A stretch of DNA of 64,000 bases from Neostapfia colusana. Lineage: Eukaryota; Streptophyta; Magnoliopsida; Poales; Poaceae. Below, piece after piece: positions 57,401 to 64,000 of this stretch. A program made the translations under genes and the position numbers. Where the stretch lies: NCBI GenBank assembly GCA_030760725.1, contig JASWHV010000010.1, forward strand, positions 30,881,760-30,945,759, read 5' to 3'. Below the pieces are notes generated by a model, which saw only the letters and a list, made by a program, of their open reading frames with translations, was not told the origin of the DNA and did no database searches. How positions within the stretch are numbered: position 1 is the stretch's first letter; every line of letters begins with the position of its first letter.

Positions 57401-58545
57401 GGAAACAAACTAAAGTTTACATTTCTAAAGATGAAACCGGGCAGAGGGGTTAGGCTGCGACAAGACGAGGTCTTGGTCGAGTAGCTCTTCCTGTGTCGGT
57501 TAAGGACCGATGTGTATGCCGCGTCCAGGAGCAAGTATTGAGTTGTGTACCGGATGCTTACTGATATATGGGAACCAGGAAACCGATGTACCAGGTTCAC
57601 TGGATTGTAGAGGCATACCACATCGTCTCGTTAGACCTATGAGCCCGAGACGGCGCGACCAGTTCTACAGTTTAGTGTCCTGAGAAAGGTTGCCACATAC
57701 GACGTAATGAAGGACGCCAGAGTTGGGTCTTCAGAGGCGGGCGTATGTGTCGAGTTATCCGGGTAGTGTTTGATTCGAATCACCGTCCCTCGCGGTTATC
57801 GAGTACCGCTTGCTCCCATGTTGTGACGTAGTTAATCAACTTGTGTGGAAACAGTTTGCAAAAGTATAAATGCTGTTATGATTATGTTAAGTTGCATGAA
57901 AACCATGTTTGAAGTAGAGATAGATCTAACTAAAGTTATTTTCTACCTTGGGGCAAGTAACATTGGAATGAAGCGTTTCTTGTTTGATTGTGGAGTTCCA
58001 ATGTTGCTGACCGCAAGGTCATTATTAATATGGCTAAAATTTGAATGTTAAGGATGAACTCCTAGGCGAGTCTTTTCGCAAATGACAGGCTTAGGTCTTA
58101 GGTTACTTTCACTAGAGTTTCATGTCTTAGGAGAGACGGTTAAGTCTTGCTGAGCCTTTGTGCTCACTCTTGCTATATAAGTGGTTTTGCAGGTAAACCT
58201 CGACGCTATAAAGAGGGTTGTCCGGTGAGACTCGGAATCTTCCGAGTCATGTCACACTTGGAGAACCTAGCCGCTGCCTTGTCTTCGTGATGATATCGAG
58301 AGGAGTCCGCGGGCTGGACCTCTTCTCGGTGCTTCATAATTATTCAACGTGAGCTGGTTATAGACTTCCGCTGTAGCTATTTTGTGTAAAGTATTTACAA
58401 AGAATAATTGTAACCTTCCACTTTTGATTTATGTAATACTGTGTTCCTTATATGTGTGCTGTTGGGTGACGCATAACACGGCACCACCCAATGTGATTCC
58501 TCGGGCAAGGCGGCACGACCCCGTGATGGAGGTCGGGCCGCCGCA
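54422..58545 (+). repeat. 3' LTR of E, complete (4124 bp)
   Basis: TGTAAAAGTCCC... to ...GTCGGGCCGCCGCA, uninterrupted, followed by the TSD GAATA. It supplies the reference for the split 5' LTR. Confidence 0.95.
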
Positions 58546-58550
58546 GAATA

Positions 58551-59285
58551 TTGCCTCCATGTACAGCCAAAATTCCACCTATTGGCGTGAACACAAAAAC
58601 CTGTTCTACTTAGCTCTCTCTCATGCGCTCATTTAAATTATGCATTAATTTTTATGATCGCACTATCTATGTATGTTCATCGTACATCTAGCTCCCCCTC
58701 TCCAGCGCTCATCCATAGTCAGCATTCGCTATCCTACTGAGGGCGGCCACGCTTGAGGCACCTGCCTTGGCCGAGTGAGTCTCTCGGGCCTCCCCCAGTC
58801 AGGTGTTGCGGTGCCAGTTGGTCACCTCCAGGAAAGGCCTGCGTTGTGCATGGGGGGTCCAGGGCGCGTATCCAGCTTAGCAGGCCATGAGCCCAAAGCA
58901 TGCGCATCCTGCCCTCCGGAGGTACAGGGGAGTACAACCGCTTTGCCTGGTCATGAACCCAAAGCACGTGCACTCTGCTTCCCCAGCGCATGGCCCGGTA
59001 CTAGGGATTGGACGGCCGTACCCGGACCTCGGATGGAGCCGGAGCTCCGGCGCCTCGAGCACAGAATTGCCCAAGCCCCGTATAACGGATCAGGATCGTA
59101 AAACGAATAAGACTAGGAGACGGGAGGGGAGGACCCCCCGAGGAGAATTACGTTTCCTCTGCCTGTGTGCAGGACCTCCAGGTTACGGCAACGGGGACTG
59201 CATGAAGCAGGGGGAAAGGAGCTATCAACTACTCCGGCCTAGGACTGGAAGGACCGGGTCCCGCCACTTCAGCAGGGGCGAGGCC
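58551..59285. other. H internal sequence after E, no gene recognised
   Basis: No coding frame with recognisable domains. Contains a weak direct repeat: CAGGCCATGAGCCCAAAGCA at 58881 and a related CTGGTCATGAACCCAAAGCA at 58947. By position it lies between the integrase scrap and the antisense ORF. Confidence 0.45.
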
Positions 59286-59289
59286 GAGG

Positions 59290-59510
59290 GCCCCACGTGT
59301 CCAGCGGGCCGGGAGCTCTCGCCTCTCCTGAGGGGGGGCTCCGGGCTCGCCACGTGGCAGGCGGAAACCGGACCTCCCTTCGGTGGGAGGGCTCCGAAAT
59401 CCCTACGTGTCAAGCAGGGCCGGAGCTCCCGCCTCCTATGGAGGGGCTCCGGACCCGCCACGTGGCAGGCAGATTTGGAGCTCCCCATAGGTCGAGATCC
59501 GGAGACCCCC
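59290..59510. repeat. G-box minisatellite downstream of the H aORF, ~4 units
   Basis: CACGTG or TACGTG at 59294, 59351, 59404 and 59459, spacing 53-57 bp, with GGAGCTC(T/C)CGCC...GGGGCTCCGG arms between. It occupies the same place relative to the aORF as the array 2050-2275 does in G. Confidence 0.85.
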
Positions 59511-59653
59511 TGGGGCCCCTAACACTGTTAGGGCCCGGGGAAGGTGTCTGTGCAGAGCTCCGAGATTGGAGAAGGCCTCTGAGTACCTTGCGGAGCTAAG
59601 GACTCAGTCAGGAAGGAGAGAAAAAGCATCACAAACACAAATATCTAAAAGAG

Positions 59654-61444
59654 TCAAACTATGCGAGGCTCCATGAGCTGGACTACAGACTCGATAAAAA
59701 GGGAGAAACAAGTCCTAAGGACCTCCCGGGTACCGCCGAACCTTGCTTCTACAAGGGCGGCCACATCCTCGACTTCAGCCCTGTCAGCTTCCTCCCGCTC
59801 CGTGGCTGGGCCCTCTCTCGCTGGTTCTAGCGAGAAAGAGGGGTCGCGGCTCTTGAAGCATGCCAGCACATGTGAGGCGACCTCTAGGGCTAGGCCGCGT
59901 CCCTCGGCCTCACGCTCGCTGGCGACCACCGTGTCTAGCCTGTCCAGCTTGGCGCCGATCGACTCCAGCGCGGGGATCACCTCCGCCACCTTCAACGCAG
60001 GAGCCGAGGCCCTCACCGGACTGAAGCCAAGAGGGATCAAGGCGGACCCCGCTCGATCCACGAAGCTCGAGAACGCAAGAGCCTTGGAGGACCGCAAGGC
60101 CGAGAGCTCCTCCACCTCGCGGCGGGCTGCCTGCAGGGCCTCCAGGTTTCTCTCGGAGAATTCCTTCTCCTTGGCCGCCAGGGAATTCTCCCGAAGGTGG
60201 AGAGTCTTGGCGAGCCGCTCCAACTCAGAAGCCCTGAAGTCGGCGGCCAACTCCCGTTCCAAGACCGCGCGGCGTTCACGGGAGACCTGTTCCTCCCTCA
60301 AGTCGAGGTCTGCCTTCAGAATCTCCAACTCCTCGATCCGAGCTCGAAGGTCATCCTCACCCGCCGCCAGCTGCGCGGCGAACCTCTCTGCCTCTGCTGC
60401 CGTGGAACGCTCCCGTTCCTCAACGGCGAGTTTACGGTGCTCCAACCTCTGCCGTATCTCCTCAGCAGCAGAGAGGCTCTCCTCGGCCCGGGCGTGAGCC
60501 TCCAGGGCCTCCCTGTTAATCCGCCACGATTCGGCGTCCATGCGGTCGACAGCCCGCTTCAGCCGGTCGAGGAGCACTTCCCTGAAGTCGAGCAACTCCC
60601 GCCTGGAGTCGAGCTCACTCTTGACCTTCGTGGTCCGCTCCCGCAAAAGGTTCCCCCAGGTGAGGAGGCGATCCCATTCAACTGTATACTCCTCCCACTC
60701 GCGACCTAGTGCAGCCAAGACCTGCCGGACGCTCGTCTCGGCAAGCGCGAAGGCATCAGCCAGGGGCAATGGAGCAACAGAGGCCGGGGCAGTTCCCCCG
60801 ACCTCCTCCATCACCTCGTCCGCAAGGGGAGTCGATGCACCAGCAACCAAGACGAGACGCCGGTCAGGAGAAGCTGGCGCCGGGGCTCTGGCAGCCGGTC
60901 CTGCCGGGCCCTCTTTAGCTTCTGGCTTCTTGACCTGTGGAGAGGGGCGAGCCGGGGAAGGCGGCGCTAGAGTAAAGGCCGGGCCGCCTGGTGCAGGGTC
61001 GACCTGCGCTGGCTTGGGGGCCGCGGCGGCCGTCTCGGCAGGAAGAGACGACGCAGCCGCGGAGTCCGGGCACACCGGAACAGGAGAAGTTCGCGCTGGC
61101 TTGGGGGCCGCGGCAGCTGTCCCGGGCTCCGAGCGCAACGGCACAGACTCCCCGCAAGTCGGGGATGGCCGGGAAGCGCGGAAACTCCAGCGGGCTCTGA
61201 ACCCCGACTTCCGAGCCGGGGTAGGACTCCCAGAGCCCGCTGCCGTCACTGACGGCCGTTCCGCAGTCACTTGAATTGGTGGAGCAGGGGACGCCCCAGA
61301 AGCTCCCCTCAACACATCAGCCTGGGGCCTCTTCGAGTCGCCACCGGAAGGAGTGCCAGGCACCCCAGATTCCCGATTTGGCACAGACGCCACCGCTGGA
61401 GGAGATCGAGCGCGCTTCTTCTCTGGTGGCGGGTTGGAGGCCAT
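59654..61444 (-). CDS. Antisense coiled-coil ORF (aORF) of H, intact
   Basis: The uninterrupted frame opens at 61483 but I favour ATG 61444 (MASNPPPEKKRARSPP), which starts at the stretch conserved with G; that gives ~596 residues. KKRAR near the N-terminus could be a nuclear-localisation signal. Residues ~30-220 are Pro/Ala/Ser-rich and probably disordered. Residues ~230-430 are a long Glu/Arg/Leu/Ala-rich coiled coil (for example EEIRQRLEHRKLAVEERER). The C-terminus has the AGSALIPLGFSPV and SRDPSFSLEP blocks shared with G. It runs opposite to H gag, between the former pol and the 3' LTR, as in Tat elements with antisense ORFs. Its function is unknown. It is the only long intact frame in H. 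Confidence 0.78.
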   Translation of the reverse strand: MASNPPPEKKRARSPPAVASVPNRESGVPGTPSGGDSKRPQADVLRGASGASPAPPIQVTAERPSVTAAGSGSPTPARKSGFRARWSFRASRPSPTCGESVPLRSEPGTAAAAPKPARTSPVPVCPDSAAASSLPAETAAAAPKPAQVDPAPGGPAFTLAPPSPARPSPQVKKPEAKEGPAGPAARAPAPASPDRRLVLVAGASTPLADEVMEEVGGTAPASVAPLPLADAFALAETSVRQVLAALGREWEEYTVEWDRLLTWGNLLRERTTKVKSELDSRRELLDFREVLLDRLKRAVDRMDAESWRINREALEAHARAEESLSAAEEIRQRLEHRKLAVEERERSTAAEAERFAAQLAAGEDDLRARIEELEILKADLDLREEQVSRERRAVLERELAADFRASELERLAKTLHLRENSLAAKEKEFSERNLEALQAARREVEELSALRSSKALAFSSFVDRAGSALIPLGFSPVRASAPALKVAEVIPALESIGAKLDRLDTVVASEREAEGRGLALEVASHVLACFKSRDPSFSLEPAREGPATEREEADRAEVEDVAALVEARFGGTREVLRTCFSLFIESVVQLMEPRIV

Positions 61445-61920
61445 GGCGAGGGAGGACTCAAGGGCAAGAGGGCGAAAGCACAAGAGTCCGAGAAGAAACG
61501 CTGGGAGGTGCGAAGGGAAACAGCAATGCGGGTAAGATCCTCTCTAAAAACCTTCCCAGGAGCAATTCCAGGCGATTCGGAACTCTTCGAATACACCGCA
61601 TCGGAAACCGCTTCGGCTCCTAGACCGAGCGCCGATGACAGGTGGACCCAAGCCGCCCGACTGAGGCGGTGGGTCAAGGAGTCAGTCTCCTAAGGAGACA
61701 AGCCGGCAAGGCACTTCGGCGGTTCCCGAAGAAAGCGCCACAACATGCAGAAGTGGCAGTCTTGGGAACCGCCGCAGTAAAAGCAACCATCAAGTGGGCG
61801 CACGCTCCCACGACCCGGCGACCGTTCGTGCTCCAGCAGCGGTCAATGCGGGACTTAGAGAAAGTGCGCGGATCAGAAGAGACGGAGGTCCCACCTCGGG
61901 CTCGCTATCTCCCCCGAGAT
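61445..61920. other. Upstream region of the H aORF
   Basis: About 475 bp between the aORF start and the PPT. It must hold any minus-strand promoter for the aORF; no TATA box is evident. Confidence 0.4.
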
Positions 61921-61935
61921 GGGCCCGGGGGCCAC
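61921..61935 (+). other. Polypurine-tract-like sequence of H
   Basis: GGGCCCGGGGGCCAC directly before the 3' LTR TG at 61936, in the position of the PPT. It is G-rich but not a pure purine run. Confidence 0.6.
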
Positions 61936-62019
61936 TGTCGGTACCTGAGATATGGGGTACCCCCGCGCACAGGGGAAAATGCCTAAGGAACACGCCCTTC
62001 TCCGCAGGGAGAGCTCCGA

Positions 62020-62320
62020 AGGCGCCACGCGTCCGGCGGGGCCGGACCTCCCTCTCCTCAGAGGAGAGCTCCGGACCCGCCACGTGGCATACAGAAGCCG
62101 GACCTCCCCCTCCGCGGGCGAGGGGTCCGAAGCTGCCACGTATCCGGCAGGGCCGGACCTCCCTCTCCTCAGAGAGGAGATCCGAGCCCACCACGTGGCC
62201 GACAGAAGCCGAACCCCCCCCCCCCTCCGCGGGGAGAGGTCCGGAGGCTCCACGTGCCCCGCAGGCCGGACCCTCCTCTCCTCCGAGAAGGGCTCCAGGC
62301 CCGCCACGTGGCCAGTAAAA
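62020..62320. repeat. G-box/hairpin minisatellite in the H 3' LTR, six units
   Basis: Units alternate as in G: a G-box CACGTGG near 62080, 62193 and 62305 (and CACGTG near 62251), with variants CACGCGT near 62026 and CACGTAT near 62136. CTCTCCTCAGAGGAGAG, a perfect short palindrome, occurs in the first unit. Confidence 0.86.
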
Positions 62321-62713
62321 CGGCACTGCCTGCCCCCGAGCGATAGGCAGCCGGCGTAAAGACGTCCCATACCTTGCCCGTACAAGGTATTCAAGGCCCG
62401 CGTCTTCCCAAGACGCGGAGACGCGGAGCACGCCTCTGTCAGGTGCCGTTGCGCCCAGTCACATCACAGACTGGCGCGCGGTGTCAGAACCTGCCAGCCA
62501 ATAAACACCGCGACAAGACATCCCATGCCACCTGCGCCGTCATCAACCACTACGACTAGCATGCGGCATGGGCAGGGCGGCAAGACGGAGACTCAGAAGC
62601 CTTCGCCAGAGACAACTACCGGCATAACTACAAATACGGTAGATAACAGTCAATCTCCCCGGGACCACCTGTCGGGTCCTGGGCCCCCCTTGTAAGCCAC
62701 CCGATTCTTGGAC

Positions 62714-62721
62714 TATAAAAG
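62714..62721 (+). promoter_or_regulatory. TATA box of the H 3' LTR
   Basis: TATAAAAG in the same context as 8095-8102. Confidence 0.7.
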
Positions 62722-63037
62722 GCTCGGGTAGGCGACGATAGCAAGGGTTCGCATTCCTGCAACTCATACGCTAGCCATTCACTCCCAAGCTGTAACTCAC
62801 CCCCAAGCTCGGGACTCTGTCCCCGAGCAGCAAGCAATACAGCGAGCTCCATAGCTCGCCGTAGATGTAGGGTTTTACGCTCCGGCGGCCTGAACCACGT
62901 AAAACTCTCTGTGTCAAGCTCTTACTAACTCGTCCAACCGCACAAGCTCTCCGCAAGGGACTAGACCCACCAAAAAAAGAACCTCCGCAGGCTGCCCAGT
63001 GCAGGCCCGGGGGAAGTGTCGACCGAACACTTCGACA

Positions 63038-63534
63038 GGATGGCTAGAGTCCAAACCCTTGCTATCGTCGCCTACCCGAGTCTTTTATAGTCTAAGACTC
63101 GGGTGGCTTACAAGGGGGGCCCGGGACCCGACAGGTGGTCCCGGGGAGACTGACTGTGATCTACGTATCTGCAGTTATGCCGGTAGTTGTCTCTGGCGAA
63201 GGCTTCTGAGTCTTCGTCTTGCAGCCCTGCCCATGCCGCATGCTAGTCGTAGTGGATGATGACGGCGGGGGCGGCATGGGATGTCTTGTCGCTGCGTTTA
63301 TTGGATGGCAGGCTCTGACACTGCGTGCTAGTCTGTGAGGCGACTGGGCGCAACGGCACCTGACAGAGGCGTGCTCCGCCTCTCCGCGTCTTGGGAAGAC
63401 GCGGGCCTTGAATACCTTGTACGGGCAAGGTATGGGGCGTCTTTATGCCCACTGCCTATCACTCGGGGGCAGGCAGCGCCGTTTTGCTGGCCACGTGGCG
63501 GGCCCGGAGCCCTCCTCAGAGGAGAGGGGGTGTC
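63038..63534 (-). repeat. Element K: minus-strand Tat LTR fragment
   Basis: Resembles the inverted H LTR from about the TATA region (minus-strand TATAAAAG near 63085) into the G-box array (CACGTGG at 63491). It is cut on the left by the 3' end of H and on the right by J at 63535. H therefore inserted into this older LTR. Confidence 0.8.
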
Positions 63535-64000
63535 TGTCGGTACCTGAGATATGGGGTACCCCCGCGCACAGGGTAAAATGCCTAAGGTACTCGCCCTTCT
63601 CCCCAGGGAGAGCTCCGAAGGCGCCACGCGTCTGGTGGGGCCGGACCTCCCTCTCCTCAGAGGAGAGCTCCGGGCCCGCCACGTGGCATACAGAAGCTGG
63701 ACCTCCCCCTCCGCGGGAGAGAGGTCCGAAGGCGCCACGCGTCCAGCGGGGCCGGACCTCACTCTCCTCAGAGGAGAGCTCCGGGCCCGCCACATGGCCG
63801 ACAGAAGCCGAGCCTCCCCCTCTGCGGGGAGAGGTCCGGAGGCTCCACGTGCCCCGCAGGCCGGACCCTTCTCTCCTCAGAGAAGGGCTCCGGACCCGCC
63901 ACGTGGCCAGAAGAACGGTGCTGCCTGCCCCCGAGCGGTAGGCAGCGGGCGTAAAAGCGCCCCATACCTTGCCCGTACAAGGTATTCAAGGCCCGCGTCT
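63535..64000 (+). repeat. Element J: plus-strand Tat LTR, cut by the window end
   Basis: Begins TGTCGGTACCTGAGATATGG inside K and is collinear with 61936 onwards. It includes a G-box array at about 63620-63910. The preceding GTGTC would be its TSD. The rest lies beyond the window. Confidence 0.85.

Larger units (their letters stand above)
40050..58545 (+). mobile_element. Element E: second Tekay/Del-like chromovirus family, plus strand, containing solo LTR F
   Basis: TG...CA ends with TSD GAATA. Order: 5' LTR (40050-40287 and 44463-48352, split by F), iMet PBS, leader with a putative intron, gag-pol, PPT, 3' LTR (54422-58545). The LTR is ~4.12 kb. It is related to A and B by pol sequence but has distinct LTRs and no ORF1. 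Confidence 0.94.
7888..63037 (+). mobile_element. Element H: Tat-like retrotransposon, pol deleted, host of the nested insertions
   Basis: The element's own DNA is 7888-9355, 38869-40049 and 58546-63037. Order on the plus strand: partial 5' LTR, PBS, gag (split by A), integrase C-terminal scrap, insertion E, spacer, antisense ORF, PPT and 3' LTR. Excluding insertions its internal part is about 5.5 kb, too short for full pol, and no protease, RT or RNase H motif is visible. The left portion of the 5' LTR (about 570 bp) is missing because G inserted there. The right flank 63038-63042 (GGATG) would be its TSD; the left copy is outside the window. Confidence 0.85.
61936..63037 (+). repeat. 3' LTR of H, complete (1102 bp)
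   Basis: TGTCGGTACCTGAGATATGG to ...CGAACACTTCGACA. Carries a six-unit G-box array (62020-62320), TATA box 62714-62721 (TATAAAAG) and a 13-base C run near 62214. Confidence 0.92.

Noticed and set aside
59661..61274. Plus-strand Ser/Arg- and Gly/Ala-rich frames opposite the H aORF (up to 278 codons)
   Set aside because: Complement of a GC-rich coiled-coil frame. The minus-strand frame is homologous to G; the plus ones show no conserved motif.
1..64000. Host protein-coding genes, tRNA or rRNA genes
   Set aside because: All coding-like DNA maps to retroelement domains or their antisense ORF; the only tRNA-related sequences are primer-binding sites.

Overview
The window is plant nuclear DNA, very probably from a grass, and consists entirely of nested LTR retrotransposons. 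I see no host gene, tRNA, rRNA or bacterial-type feature. The grass assignment is an inference from the element types (a GC-rich Tat-like family with an antisense ORF, and Tekay/Del-like chromoviruses with ~4-kb LTRs), intron-like signals and base composition. For reference I call the elements G, H, A, B, C, E, F, J and K.

Layout. (1) 1-7887: element G, Tat-like Ty3/gypsy, minus strand. It is cut by the left window edge and heavily deleted, with gag, protease, RT, RNase H and integrase remnants and a plus-strand antisense coiled-coil ORF (aORF). G sits inside the 5' LTR of H. (2) 7888-63037: element H, the host of the nest, plus strand, same family as G. Its own DNA lies at 7888-9355, 38869-40049 and 58546-63037. 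It keeps a damaged gag, a scrap of the integrase C-terminus, an intact 609-codon antisense ORF and a 1.1-kb 3' LTR; protease, RT, RNase H and the integrase core are gone. (3) 9356-38868: element A, Tekay-like, minus strand, inserted in H gag with target-site duplication (TSD) CGGGG. (4) 11285-25459: element B, same family and strand, inserted in the 3' LTR of A (TSD TCAAA). (5) 13012-16620: element C, a plus-strand LTR of the same family lying in the 3' LTR of B and ending in a deletion junction within B pol. (6) 40050-58545: element E, a second Tekay-like family, plus strand, inserted in H (TSD GAATA). (7) 40288-44462: F, a minus-strand solo LTR in the 5' LTR of E (TSD TCAAA). (8) 63038-64000: K, an old minus-strand Tat LTR fragment into which H inserted, itself interrupted by J, a plus-strand Tat LTR running off the window.

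The nesting gives this order: K, then H, then G, A and E (their mutual order is not fixed), then B in A, C in B and F in E. By eye, the LTR pair of B differs less than the LTR pair of A, which agrees.

The most interesting biology is in A, B and E. A and B carry an extra ORF (ORF1, ~314 aa, coiled coil with a basic patch) between the 5' leader and gag. All three elements share a donor-like site in the leader (TTTCTGCAG followed by GTA), and every first start codon abuts a plant-like 3' splice site (ORF1 ATG in A and B, gag ATG in E). In A and B a second acceptor-like site abuts the gag ATG. This suggests that alternative splicing of one leader could choose between ORF1 and Gag-Pol. The Tat elements add an antisense coiled-coil ORF, with a removable intron in one copy, and ~55-bp tandem arrays combining a G-box (CACGTG) with a small hairpin. 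No element here looks autonomous: every gag-pol has stops, frameshifts, deletions or a lost catalytic residue.
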